This document shows, piece by piece, positions 40,008 to 52,826 of a stretch of 64,000 nt of DNA. The DNA comes from Pardosa pseudoannulata (taxonomy: Eukaryota; Arthropoda; Arachnida; Araneae; Lycosidae), in the NCBI GenBank assembly GCA_032207245.1, contig CM063508.1, forward strand, positions 190,008,796-190,072,795. The letters are read 5' to 3'. Both the position numbers and the translations under genes were made by a program. Position 1 is the stretch's first letter. Every line of letters starts with the position of its first letter. The notes under the pieces are model-generated. The model was not told the origin of the DNA, made no database searches, and saw only the letters and a list, made by a program, of their open reading frames with translations.

Positions 40008-40181
40008 GCCGAACGATGGCCGATTGGTCAGGGTGCTGGCCCTTGGTACCTGAGTTCGTGGGTTCGAATCCCACTATGGCATGGATGTTCGTAGTCTTTC
40101 GGAATCGTCTTTAAGCTGTAGATCCCGGTCTCATTAGCCCTCGTGTTACAAAAAGTAGACCGTTGCACTCCAAACCAAAAC
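40008..40181 (+). mobile_element. SINE family 1, full length, with perfect 15-bp target-site duplication
   Basis: CTCTCCGTCTTTCGA occurs at 39993-40007 and again at 40182-40196. Between them lie the tRNA-like head (TGGCCGATTGGTCAGGGTG, GGGTTCGAATCCCAC), the body and a CAAACCAAAA tail. The A/B boxes and T-arm look like a Leu/Ser-type tRNA origin. The perfect duplication marks this as one of the youngest insertions. Confidence 0.95.
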
Positions 40182-40270
40182 CTCTCCGTCTTTCGAAGGC
40201 AAGAGGTTCAAGAAAAATACATCTTCCAATTTGTCGCATACAAGAACGAGTAATGAAGTGACTTTATTGC

Positions 40271-40271
<1 letters not shown>

Positions 40272-40311
<40 letters not shown>
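40272..40311. repeat. (TA)n microsatellite
   Basis: About 38 bases of TA. Confidence 0.9.
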
Positions 40312-40314
<3 letters not shown>

Positions 40315-40514
40315 TAATATTATATAACTGCGTTAGCAAAGTAGCTGAGTAATGAGATAGGTAGCAATACTCATTTAAAAGTAAATAACCAAGATCTCAG
40401 AATTCAATAAATAAATCAAAGACAAAGCATAAAGAATTGTCAGTTCTGAAAAAGAAAGTAAAAAAATTTTGGGCAGGCAGTAAAAAATTGCAATTCGATG
40501 TATTCCAAAATGAC

Positions 40515-40572
40515 AGTATAACCCTCGTGACCAAAACAGTGGACCGTAAGCGCTTCAAATCAAACCAAAATT
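40515..40572 (+). mobile_element. SINE family 1 tail fragment
   Basis: AACCCTCGTGACCAAAACAG, TGGACCGTAAGCGCTTCAA and the AAACCAAAA end match the SINE tail. The head is absent. Confidence 0.65.
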
Positions 40573-40620
40573 ATAGTATTACATTAACGTAATAAATAAT
40601 GTGAGTGGTGTCGCCACTGA

Positions 40621-40695
40621 GGGTGTTGCGTGTTAACCCACCCTGAAAGCGCGAATAATATTCAGTTTCTGGCACGGCTCCATCACGCAACACCC
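40621..40695. other. 12-bp perfect inverted repeat with long loop
   Basis: GGGTGTTGCGTG and CACGCAACACCC are 51 bases apart in a locally GC-richer stretch. A further perfect 16-bp palindrome, CCCGTCATATGACGGG, lies at 40884-40899. Confidence 0.7.
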
Positions 40696-42417
40696 ACGAA
40701 AAATGAATGCGAATTTCTCAGAATTATGTTAATCTTTTTTTATTTTTCTTTTCGTCTACGTAACAAAATCTAACACTTTTTATAGTCAACGGATCTGTAA
40801 TAGACGCCGCATAAGTAATAATAAACTTTTTTTTTTCAAAATCATGAATAAAGGTCTAGCATTATAAAAAAACTAGCATATAACCCGTCATATGACGGGA
40901 TGAGTAAAATTTTTAATTTTCCAGAATGCATTACCCTATGAGGCAGGTTTAAAAATGGTTTGTTTTTTTGGCTGAGAATGATGTGGTACATGGTCAATAA
41001 TTTGTTTATCTTTATACTCCTCTAAAGTCTCCCGATAGGGTGAATGCAGTTTAGAATAATTCAAAGCATTCTTAGCTACTTCGAAACGATCATTCCTTTT
41101 CTGTCACAGTAATTAATGGGAGTAAAGGAATGAAACTATCATTTCCACTCTACCCCTGGAGGTAGATAGAATTTGTTGCTAATACCTGTGATAAAATTTT
41201 CATTGCAACAAAAAAGGATCGATGACTCAATTTAAAATTATCACATATGTACCTAATCTACTATTATTTAAGACAAATACAAAAGAAATTATTTACGTCA
41301 TATCTAAGTTCAGTGATAAAACGTATGAAAATCATACAGACGATATTTAAATGATTTAAAATAAGAAATGATTGAATGAGATGGTTAAGGAATGACGTCA
41401 TAATGCCAGAAACAATGTTATTTTTACCTATTTATTATGTGACAAATTCATAAATTTAATCGCTTAATCGGGGAAAATACGGCTTGAAATAATGGCACTA
41501 AATGCTAGAAAAGGAGGAAAGGGCTGGATTTCGAACGTTGCTAACCCTAACTCCTGAAGAATCCAGTATGGATGCCACTATCCATTCCAGGTCCAACCGC
41601 CTCATAAATTCGAGGACAGACGGGCAGGCTATTATTCTATAGGGGGTATTTCATTTGTGTTTGAGGATACCTTATTTGACAAAACATAAAATTTAAAACT
41701 TATTCGCAAAATGATTTTGTAAAACTTCTTATGGTTCTTACCCTCGACCTAACTGCCTTCTAATGATCGTAGTTCTACGGCTCATATTTTGCTCCGTACT
41801 GAAAAATTCCGAACATTCCTAGACACGATGCTATTCGAACTTGTACCGAAACACAGTGGAAAAAGTATTCGTCAAAAATATCGATATATCGTGAGAATGA
41901 CTTCCTAAGCATTTTATAAATTAATTATAATTTTACTATTAATTTATTAATTTTGATCTTTTAGTTGTGAAGATATGCATTACGATAAACAATTTGGAAC
42001 ATTTATAAAAAACTAACTGAGTTCAATGTTTGGTATGGATATAATTAAAAGAAATAAAAATTTCAATAAAAATCAATAAAAATTTCAATTAAAATAGCAA
42101 TAAAAATATAATTTAAATATGAATATAAATATTTTTGAAAACTTTTGAATCAAGCATGTTTTTACATTGTATACTGATAAAATACCTGCTCTTTCATACT
42201 GATTCGTCTATAAAAAATAGATTAATTATAGTTAATAAATAATTTAATAATTAAATGACAAAAAGAACTTTATTCTGTAAAAATGCTTCAATAGTTAAAT
42301 AATTAACAATACATATAACTGTGGATGACTTGTTGTTACCTAACTTTATCGCAATAGCAGATTACACAAATTTGACAAGTTTTTGACACATTGGTTCTAA
42401 ACAGTACTTTTGCAGTT

Positions 42418-43066
42418 GGTTTGGAGCTCTACGGCCTTTTTCTGTCGTCAGCCAGAGTTTATGACACTCACCAACTTGCTAAAGCCAATTCCGAACGGTT
42501 ACAAACATCTTTGACAGGTACCAAAGAACAATTCATTATGTAAAAGCAAGTTGTTAAATTCAGAGCATATCATTAATATCAACACGTACTGGCGACGTTT
42601 CCAAACAAACCTGTGGAACGGTTTCATGCATAAAGCTTTTTTCTTCGTTTTACACATTTTTGTAATAATTAAGAAATTTTATTTTATTATTAACTCAAAA
42701 TTTTTAAAGTGGAATTACATTAGAGTTTGCTTCATCCAAGTTTACTTCTATAGGTATAAAAAAATGGCTACTACTTACAGGACTGTAATGTAATAAAATC
42801 GAAAAACCAACTTTTAATAGAAGCTTTTGTCGAGAATAATGATCACAAATCATTCGAAATTAATAAGAATTTGGAGGGAAATTGACATATAATATTAATA
42901 TTCTTATTAACCCCTTTCGATAAAAAGTAACGAGCTACACTGCTGCTTTTTCATAATGAATTGTTCTCAGCTACTCTTTGGTACCTGTTATACATGTTTG
43001 TAACCGTTCGGAATTGGCTTTAACATGTTGGTAAGTCTCATGAGCTCTGGCTCGAAAGAAAGCATC
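42418..43066. repeat. Large inverted repeat containing SINE-like arms
   Basis: The left arm (about 42450-42542) and right arm (about 42953-43060) match in reverse complement. They share CATAATGAATTGTTC, TTTGGTACCTGT and GTAACCGTTCGGAATTGGCT. The arms carry the body of SINE family 1 but only traces of its tRNA-like head. About 410 bases of AT-rich, non-coding sequence lie between them. Confidence 0.7.
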
Positions 43067-43084
43067 AGGGGTCATACGAATCTT

Positions 43085-43117
43085 AAAAGTCGAAAATGAT
43101 TATCATTTTCGACTTTT
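43085..43117. other. Perfect 15-bp stem hairpin
   Basis: AAAAGTCGAAAATGA and TCATTTTCGACTTTT are separated by TTA. It lies just outside the large inverted repeat. Confidence 0.8.
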
Positions 43118-43224
43118 CATTCTTTGAAAGCTACCAGTTTTAGAAACATATTTTTCTAGCATATTTAGAACAATTTGTTATCTTTACACAAATATCTTTG
43201 AAACATAACAAAATATTTTTGTTA

Positions 43225-43775
43225 GGAAGTTTTTTTAACAAGAGACACTTTGTTGTTAACAAAAAAGACATCGAGGCTAATGCGCATCATTGTTAAAAGT
43301 ATAATCAAGTGTTAGACAAATTTATTGTTTTAAAACACACTATAATATCTCAAAACAGATTCGAATTTGTTTGTATATATTTAAAAAACATAAATATTTT
43401 TTAAATTTTTGAAAAGTGAATGTTTTCCTTAAAATTTAAAAATTTATTGTTGAAAAAAATGTGAAATATACAAGAAAATTTAGGTTGAATTGGATAGTAA
43501 TTATATTGTATACAAGCTGTAAAAATGTCATGAAAAATTGTTTGAAACTTTTTAATTTAACGTGAGAGTTACATGAAAAAATACAATTTGAGTAAAATAA
43601 AGTTTTGTAAGTTTCAGTTTGTTTAGAGTCAACAGGTGACACATTTTTATACATAATTCCTCTCAATATTGCGATTTGTTTACGCGGATTGTTTTAAAAT
43701 GTTCAGAACAGAATTTCTTTTTACGTACACTTTTTCTGAAAAATCCAATTTGTCCACATTGAGTGTTATATTTTT
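43225..43775 (-). repeat. Unclassified dispersed repeat D, copy 2 (inverted)
   Basis: This is the reverse-complement match to 26755-27340, including GACACTTTGTTGTTAACAAA, GACATCGAGGCTAATGCGC and CTGAAAAATCCAATTTG. It is non-coding and diverged. Confidence 0.6.
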
Positions 43776-44370
43776 GCTAAAGCATGTGGTAGAATAAACA
43801 TTATAAGGGCTATGAGGGTAAATGTGATTAGAAAGAACTAAGTCTATATTGACCTGATACTGATAATAACTGAAATAAAACAAAACCTCCTGACAAGAAT
43901 CCAACCAGAACTATCAGGATTTCTTTGCATTTACCACAATGCACTAAGACAGACTTTAATTAGGTTTGACTTTCAGTTTTCTTTATTTGACGGTTTATTT
44001 AAAATATATAAAAATGGATAAGAACTATAAAATGAAACAAGTTTTTTAAAATAGAAATGAAGTGGTTATTTCATTATTCCAGAAGCGGTTAATGTGTCGG
44101 AACAAGTACCGTTGTTTTGGTCGTTCCAAATAGTTGAGACCAGTGATTGAAAGCAGTCATTGGCCAAGAATGATTACGAACTTAACGCGATCATAAAAGC
44201 CAATCTCATCGGAAAACAGATCAAGTAATCTTTCGTTCATTCATTATCCATTAATGGCAACACTTGCGGGAAAGTTATTCCGGCATCTTGCTAGGTTTTT
44301 CGGCACCGTTGTAAGCGTGTGGGTGTCGAAGTGGTTATGACACGACGTGCAGCTTAGAAACATTCACAAC

Positions 44371-44945
44371 GATTAATCTTGATTATATAGAGTTATGTAT
44401 AATTTTTTAGAATGGAAATCACAGGGCTCAGTTGAGCTGGTGCTGACCCAGGTTCGAGGCAACCTAAAAAAATAATCTGCTGTCAGGTGCCGACAGATAC
44501 CGTTGTACAGGGATACAACTGGAACTCCTTGAGTTCCACACAAAGCTGGAGAAAAGCTCTCCAGAAAATCCAACAGCCACAAGTCGAACCCTCCTTTCGT
44601 TCTCGTCCTGGGGACTCTCCAGCGAAAAACTAGCGCCCTCTGAAGTCGCCTTTCACCTCTTTCCATTGGCTTTTCCTTCCCTCGTGGCCGTCCTGCTAGC
44701 CTCCGATTGGTTCTTTCTTTGGCACCCCACAGTCTGACATTTCGGTGTCGCGTCCGATCTTCTAATCACCTCCGACATCTCAAGGCGTGCCGAAGCGAAA
44801 ACCCTTTGTAGTTTAGTGTCAAAAACCCAGACAGAAAGTCGCCTTGGCCTGGACTTTAACAAAACATTTTTGTGAAGCCAATTTGGTGTAGCGACGTCAC
44901 ACCGTCTTTAATGGACATTTCATTTTGGAGAGAGTTCCGTGTCCA
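44371..44945. other. GC-richer block of unknown nature
   Basis: The composition rises well above the neighbouring intron. Minus-strand frames of 97 and 69 residues (44373-44666, 44653-44862) show no family motif, signal peptide or domain. It could be a decayed transposon or LTR, or a regulatory island. A GACGTCAC motif at about 44893 is CRE-like. Confidence 0.35.
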
Positions 44946-46345
44946 CTTCATCTTTATTTAAAGGGGGACACAGCCCCTCCCCCCTTTAAATATGGGGATC
45001 AAACCAAAAGGGGAGGTGCCCATTTAGACGTTTCAACAGTTTTACAGGAAAACAATTTCAACTATCGAAGGCTTATAGCTTTTGAGTTATGCGGAACAAG
45101 TACGTACGTCTACTAGTACATACATACAGACGTACCACTTAAGATGTTCAAAATTCAGCAAGTGAAATATTTTCATTGAAATTTGGTCTCGGAAATTCAC
45201 CAGGATTACAGTACATGCTTTGACTTCCTAAACACAGCTCTCTTTGTTTTGGCTGGATGATTTAATCACTTTTCTGTTTGTTTGTCAGCCATCCTTTTTA
45301 TAAACCACTGTTTATCATAAAAAGGAAAAGATCCATCGTTTTTATTAATGGTGGCTGGAGCACGTCCAACAGATTTGTGGTCTTACATTTGGGGGTATTT
45401 GCTTATTAACCCCCGTTGTGCCTTCGAGAATAAAATTACCAACAAACATCTGTGGCTTGGTAGTGGAGAAGAAATCGAAACCATAATTTTCGAAAATTGG
45501 AAAGTTCAGATAGGTACTAACATTGTTAACATAAATTTGTATGAATATATATTTCTTTTAAAACAAATGTTACATTTTTAATTAATAACTGGATAAAATT
45601 AATTATTTATTACCGCAGAATGAAACCTGTTAGGTAAAGTATTTTTCGGTTTTCCCATCCTTCATTTCGTCCTGTATCACAAGTGTTGAAAATAATCGAT
45701 TTATAATTTAAATAAACCTAAAGTGTCATTACAGCGACATTCTGAAAAAAACAATTTTTCCGGTCTAACGAATAACGAAACGATGAACATGGTTGAGTGA
45801 ATCGAAAATTGTTTGCTATTCATGAATCGAATTTGCATATTTGAACAATCTGTTGAGGGCAGAAAATGAAATAATTATTCTTTTTGCTTGCAACGGATAA
45901 TTGAGGAATCGACTTAATTCGTGTGTTGTTTCCTTTCCAACCAAAGTAAAACAAGGAATTATGGTTAAATTTGATAAATAAAATTCGATCATTCTCTTAA
46001 ATTCACGAAATATCTCTGGATTCGTTATAAAAAAAAAAGTTCGGCTCTATTTATAAAAAAAAAATTTAAAGTACAATATCTTTAAATGAAAAATTTCTTT
46101 TCTTTTTTTATTGCTTAATCCAATCTTTTCAATTATTATCGGACATTTTCAGAAATTGTATTTCTATTTTTGTTTCATTAGTTTGGCGCAATTTACTTTG
46201 ATTCTAAAAAATAAGAAAGTTTTATAGAAAATAAAAAGTGAGAGCTATTTTTCAAAAAATTATAATTTTCCGACACATTGTGCGCAGGCTTACAAAAAGT
46301 GGGATTCATTAATAATGTTTGCTTTTTAAAAGTACCTATTAGATA

Positions 46346-46386
46346 TAAATAGGTATAGAATTATTAGATAATTCTATACCTATTTA
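46346..46386. other. Perfect 18-bp stem hairpin, 5-base loop
   Basis: TAAATAGGTATAGAATTA, loop TTAGA, then the exact reverse complement. Flanking sequence extends the pairing weakly (CTTTTTAAAAGTAC and TTTTAAAAAGTAC). Confidence 0.85.
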
Positions 46387-46452
46387 AAGTTTTAAAAAGT
46401 ACCCGAAACAAGACACCAGTTGATTATGTTTTTAAAAAAGCTAAAACAACGT

Positions 46453-47095
46453 TTAACACTTGGCACGCGGGTCTACTTCACCGCCAACTTACGGGGGCAG
46501 AGGACGGTTTTTCGTGAATCGCGCGAAAGTTGAGTTATTCAGAAAATTTGCAGTCAGTCGAAAACTACTTTGTTTTTAGGAACGAAACATTTTTATTTTA
46601 TATTTTAATATAGACTGTATGATTATTTAACAAAAAAAAAATTTACGAAATCACAAAAATAAATGATTTTTAGAATTTCAGTCCGAATTTAAGTCCAATA
46701 ATCTGTCAGTGCCTATTTCTTCACCACTCTCTTTGTCCCAACGGCTCATCTTATCAATTTCGTATTCAACAAAATATAAACAAGCTTCCAATGGACAAAA
46801 CACGACTCGTACATTCTGGAGCTAGGAATTCGATGGAAGACGAAATAACGTAACAAAAGACCTAGTCATTCGTCAATCCTAACTTGCGAAAAGAAAAAGT
46901 GCAAAGCGTTGCCTAGCAACACAAACAACGCGCCTATAATGTCACGCATACATATAATTATACGTATTCATTAGATTTGAGGTGGTTAGCGGGTATTTAC
47001 CACCAATCTGCTCAATACGTATTTTTACGTGACCCTCGCTCCAGTGACAGACTGCAAAAAACGTAAAAATACGTTGCCCGCAAGCGAAGTGTTAA
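46453..47095 (-). mobile_element. piggyBac-like MITE, copy 4 (minus, full length)
   Basis: It runs from TTAACACTTGGCACGCGGG to CGAAGTGTTAA. It carries the same subterminal inverted repeats (ATACGTATT, CTCAATACGTA) and, in reverse complement, a decayed version of the acidic frame reading KMSRWDKESGEEIGTDR. Confidence 0.7.
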
Positions 47096-48484
47096 AAATT
47101 ACTTTTCAGTTGCTACCCATTTATGGCTAGTGCTCCATTTTTGTGCTAGTAGTCCTTTGGGAGTTTTATGAAACCTGCTGTTTAAAGGAATTAATGTGGA
47201 AATTTTGATGTTATATTGCATGTGAAATGTTTCTTCGTCTTTCTCTTGCTATGAGTTCTATAAATTATGAGCACTACAACTATTGATTTGTTTATTTTTC
47301 CAGTTGGGATGTGGCAAGTGATTTGAATAAAAAGATCAACTATTTTTGTAGAATGAAATAATTTTTGAAGCATTTTTTCTCTACCCACTTAATGTCAATT
47401 TCATACATTAATGGTAGTGTCTCAACGTCATTCGTAGATGCATTAGTACTAACTTAAATAAACAACAAGGAAAAATTTGGCACAGTTTCATTGCAGATCT
47501 ATAATTTATATACTGTGAAAATTTAAAATGTCCAATAGTTATGCATTATCTAAACGTGACAACATCATGTTCAGTAGAATGCATTTTACTGAAAGCTTCT
47601 CTGAAAATGTAACAATCAAATTATCAAAATGTGATGGGTCTCCTTAATTGAGTTAAGTCAAGCAATACGTAGCTTTAATATTAAATGAAAAAGTTATTAA
47701 AAAGGAATAAAAAGTCGAGTTTATTTTTTGGTGGGAAAACGTAACCAGCAAAAGTACACATACCTGTTATTAAACTGAATCTCTTGTTTTGAAAGAAAAT
47801 TCAAGCCCAGAAGAGCTACCGAAAAATATTTAATTATCTCTGTAGAAAAATTATAGAATCGGATTTGAAGGTTATCCAAACAAAATAACATAAGGTTCTG
47901 CATGTCTTAATTTTTCCTGTTTCATTCTTCATATGTGTACAATCTCCCCAAAAAATTCCCAACTATCTCGATGGGTCCACACAAAATAATAATCCAGATA
48001 CGATTTATCTTTTTAAAGTTTGAATCAGCGGATATGGGAAATAATTGTTTACGGAGAAGTAATGTTTCAATAAAAAATCAGAAGGTAAAATAAAAATTAT
48101 GTGAACTCGTCAAACAATACAATCTTTGCATGTCATGTATATGTAATTAATTAAACATGATTATTCTTTATATACATAAAGAATAGCAAATTTTTTTATT
48201 ATAATAAATTTTATCAGGAAACATCATCACTCATGGCGTACTTTAATTGCATTTTACAGAAAACGGCACACTGTAAATAGAAAATACTATAGAAATATTA
48301 ATTTAAATTTTTTACGTACCTACTAATAAAATACTTTTTGAACTAATACAGTTTTTTTTAAATATTAATTAATGTAAGATAAATATATAAAACAAACAAA
48401 ATATTAGTAGAAAGGGAAATGTTTCATATAAATATATATGTCAATGTTAAGTGGCAAAATCATTTTCATTCCTACTATGTGTGT

Positions 48485-48519
48485 ATATATGTATATATAT
48501 ATATATACATATACACACA

Positions 48520-48557
<38 letters not shown>
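48485..48557. repeat. (TA)n / CACA microsatellite
   Basis: Two TA arrays are joined by CATATACACACACGCATA. Confidence 0.9.
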
Positions 48558-48558
<1 letters not shown>

Positions 48559-49109
48559 GAGCGAAGATTACTTTAAACAATAAACTTTAATACAAAAATC
48601 CCATTACTGTGAACAATTTCAAAGATAAAATGGCCTCTCAAAATATTTTTTTTTTGAAATGTACATCTAAATAAGTTTCTAAAACATTTCACAAAGAAAA
48701 GTGAGAAAGAGTACAATACTCTGGATGAAACATTCTAAAATACGAAAGTTATGAAATCTAATTTCTTCGTGCTTCGGTTGAAAATCCTGAAAACATTACT
48801 TTCTGCTAACTTACTATAAAACTGTGCATCCTCATAAATGAGATTGATTATTTCATTAAATTAGACTCAAAGACTGTTTGATTAAATTTATTCTATATAT
48901 TTTTAATTATCAACTTTTCAAGATTCCGGTTTACGTTTTCCTCAGTTATTGGATTATTCTTTAATTTTACCTCACTATTTAATCTTTAGAAATTGGTATA
49001 ATAACTGATGTGCTTCATTTATCATATATAAGAATTTTATTAAAATACATAAGCAAATTTTTATAATATATCATTTTTGTAAAAAATGTTTTAAATAACG
49101 CAAGAACAT

Positions 49110-49112
49110 GAG

Positions 49113-49167
<55 letters not shown>

Positions 49168-49400
49168 ATATATAATATATATATATAGATAGATAGATAG
49201 ATAGATAATAGATATATATACAACAATGTATATTTATAGATACATATCAGATAATGCACACACACAAAAATTTATATATATATTTTTATATATATATTTA
49301 TATATATATATAAACATAAATGTATACACATGCATGCATGTCTCTATATGTATGTACATACATGTGTATATACATATGTATACAAACATATATACATAGA
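49110..49400. repeat. Compound TA / GATA / TATG microsatellite region
   Basis: TA arrays (49115-49186), GATA units (about 49187-49208) and degenerate CATA/TATG runs continue to about 49400. Confidence 0.9.
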
Positions 49401-50879
49401 AATAAAAAAATTCTGCTTTCTTCTCTTAAAATATTTTTTCTTTCTTTCAACCTAACATTTCCTTTTTTTCACTCAACAATTCCTTGTATTACTAATTTTT
49501 GCGTTCTCTATTTTTTATTTGTCTTCTTTTTCTATCACATCTTGCATTTTAAAGATATCCATGCACTTTGATAGAATCACTTCTTTGACTTTTCCTATGT
49601 TGCGCCACTTAGGTACTTCCATTAACTGAACAAGAAAACTAATGGATTTATTAAGACTTTATATATAAAGAAATCAAAATAAATAATTTAAATCTTTCAC
49701 AAATTTAAACTTGCATAACAAAACACTATTTTCAATAGTACTTGAAAATAAAATTAATTATTAGATGTGCTGAGAACTAAAAAGATATGTATAATGATAA
49801 TACATTAATTAACACAATATAAAGTATTTATTTACTAAAATTAACCATCGAACTCCAGGAAGCTACGTCTGAAAAACAGTTTTAAACAGTAAATCCGAAA
49901 CAAATTGTTATACAGGTTTAATAAAATTGTTATCACATAGCGTTAAGGGTGTGACACTTGCATTTGCCTAATTAACGTATTAAAAATATCTATAGGATAT
50001 TGAGAAAACATGTTTATACATGAAATAAAGATAAATTCTGTTCTTTTCTAAATAAAATTTATTAATCTTTTTTTTATTGTCATCAAATTGATGAATTTAA
50101 ACCATTCCGTTAATCTAATTGGTGTATATTTTTCTTCTTCACACATTTGTATAAAGAAATGAAAAGTAAAAAAATCACTTCACGTACTGTGGCGCAATTT
50201 AGTTGTATTTCATAATCTGATGTATTATTCGATAAAAATTCTTTTTATTAAATCTTTATATTATACTTAAGAAATAAAAATAATTGCATATTTGTAACCA
50301 ATGAACTTTTAGCAACAATTTGATATGTGGCACGTGACTGGAACCAGTTTTCAAATTTGGTCAATGAGTAACTGTTGACATGGAATATATATAACGACCG
50401 ATATGCATAAACACTCACATATTATATATATATCACATATCACATATTATATATATATATATATACGAGGTTTGCCTTTTAAGTTTTTAAAAAAATCGAA
50501 AAAATTTTTAAGCATGTTTAATACTAAGTATTCCTTAAAGTTTTATACTTTTATCCGTTAAAAATTTTTTAAAAGTTTTATAATGGATATCTCAAAACTT
50601 TAAACATCAACATCTTCAGATATATTTCGCTGCTCACATTTTTTTTCGTAAAAAAAATCGTTTGACATCAAAATAAATTAATCGACATTTCAAAAATAAA
50701 AAAAAATTAACATTTTCAAACTCAAAAAATTTTCAAAAATAACATTTTTAAAACAAATAACATAAATCTAATTAACATTTTCATCTAATTGTTTTATCTA
50801 ATTAACTTTTCAAACTCTAATTAAAAATTTAAATTTTAACATTTCAAACTCTATTATTTTATTTTACTTTTAAAATAAT

Positions 50880-51840
50880 TAACATTTAAACTCTAATTAA
50901 CATTTTCAACCAATTAACATTTTCAAACTCAAATTAAAAATTTTCAAACTCTAATTAACATTTTTCAAACTCTAATTAACATTTCAAACAAAATTAACAT
51001 TTTCAAACTCTAATTAACATTTTCAAACTCAAATTAACATTTTCAAACTCTAATTAACATTTTCAAACTTTATAAAATTTTCAAACTCAAATTAACATTT
51101 TCAAACTCAAATTAAGTTTTTCAAACTCAATTAACATTTTCAAACTCAATTAACATTTTCAAACTTAATTAACTTTTAAACTCTAAACATTTTTTAAACT
51201 CTAATTAACATTTTCAAACTCAATTAACATTTTCAAACTCAATTAACATTTTCAAACTCAATTAACATTTTCAAACTCAATTAACATTTTCAAACTCAAT
51301 TAACATTTTCAAACTCAATTAACATTTTCAAACTCAATTAACATTTCAAACTCTAATTAACATTTTCAAACTCTAATTAACATTTTCAAACTCTAATTAA
51401 CATTTTCAAACTCTAATTAACATTTTCAAACTCTAATTAACATTTTCAAACTCTAATTAACATTTTCAAACTCTAATTAACATTTTCAAACTCTAATTAA
51501 CATTTTCAAACTCAAATTAACATTTTCAAACTCTAATTAACATTTTCAAACTCTAATTAACATTTTCAAACTCTAATTAACATTTTCAAACTCTAATTAA
51601 CATTTTCAAACTCTAATTAACATTTTCAAACTCTAATTAACATTTTCAAACTCTAATTAACATTTTCAAACTCTAATTAACATTTTCAAACTCTAATTAA
51701 CATTTTCAAACTCTAATTAACATTTTCAAACTCAAATTAACATTTTCAAACTCTAATTAACATTTTCAAACTCTAATTAACATTTTCAAACTCATTTATC
51801 TAATTCTAATTAACAATTAATTCTAATTAACATTTTGAAA
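50880..51840 (+). repeat. 20-bp satellite array inside the mariner
   Basis: The unit is AACATTTTCAAACTCTAATT. From about 51355 to 51790 the copies are almost identical, and 51205-51345 is a block of a 19-base variant (AACATTTTCAAACTCAATT). Before 50880 (back to about 50690) units are degenerate. The gradient from degenerate edges to a uniform centre is typical of expansion by unequal exchange or slippage. Confidence 0.97.
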
Positions 51841-52616
51841 ATTTCAAGCAAATTAAGTGTAAAATTATATGATATTGCCAAAATAATTTCCTTGATTTAA
51901 CAGGTTGAGTAAATCTCCAGAGTTATATGATATTTCATATGCTTGCATTTAAATGGTTCTCACCCTAATTTTTTACAAAAATTAGAACGAAAAAGAATTT
52001 TTGAGGAAAATACTGTTTTATTCCTTTTCCAAATATTCGGCTTTAAGATTTATACGCTTTTCCATCGGTTCAAACCAATTTTTGAAACAGTTTTTCCACT
52101 TTGAATTGATATCTCAGAAACATGGTTTAGAAAAGCATTAACTGCGTCTTCAGGTGATGGAAATCGCTGCTCGTGCATTTTAAGGGAACATGGAAAAGTC
52201 GTTTGGATTGAACAATGAGACAGTAATTTGACATTTTTTGTCCTTCAAATAATCAATTGTGTCATTGAGAGCTGGCGTTGTCTTGATAAAGAATGATGCG
52301 CCACTTTTTGTTGTTATTCCTGATTTCGTTGATGACTTTTGGCAAACAAATTTCTGTATACCGTTAAGCGTTGACTGTTTTTCGATTCTCTAAAGGAATG
52401 GTTGCTATATGTTCTGTAAGACCGAAGAAACGAGGAATCCTTTCCTTGGAAATGATTTGTGAACACTTTCGTGGGATTTATTTCATCTTGAAAAACCCAG
52501 ACAGTGGACTGTCGTTTTGCTTACGGCTCATACGGAATAAATCCAAGTTTCGTCGCCTGTCATGATGTTTATTATGGATTTTGCTGTTCCTAATTTTAAT
52601 TTTTCTTAGTCTTTCC

Positions 52617-52826
52617 TTACATCAGTTTGGACGAGTTTCTTTTTTGAGCTACTGTTAAATTGTGCGGAATCCATCTGGAACAAATCTTTTTAGCAGCCAA
52701 ACGTTCGTGCAAAATTGAATGTATTGTAGTCTCTGATATTCCAAGGGATGCCTTTATCTCACGATACGTGGCATGTTGATCATCTTCAATCATCTTGCAC
52801 AAAACATCGATGTTCTTTGGAATCAC
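52617..52826 (-). pseudogene. Mariner transposase fragment (DNA-binding region)
   Basis: This is the longest intact stretch, 69 residues. It is a helix-turn-helix with REIKASLGISETTIHSILHE followed by the linker motif SRWIPHNLT, hallmarks of mariner transposases. It ends in a stop before the catalytic domain, and the upstream coding sequence is also frameshifted. It cannot produce an active enzyme. Confidence 0.9.

Noticed and set aside
40008..40085. Functional tRNA genes suggested by A and B boxes (also at 10.2, 32.7, 39.6 and 60.6 kb)
   Set aside because: The acceptor stems do not pair beyond about three bases, and each is followed by the same non-tRNA body and CAAACCAAAC tail, so they are SINEs.
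51205..51790. CRISPR-like direct repeats
   Set aside because: Units are contiguous with no unique spacers, lie inside a eukaryotic transposon, and there are no cas genes. It is a satellite.
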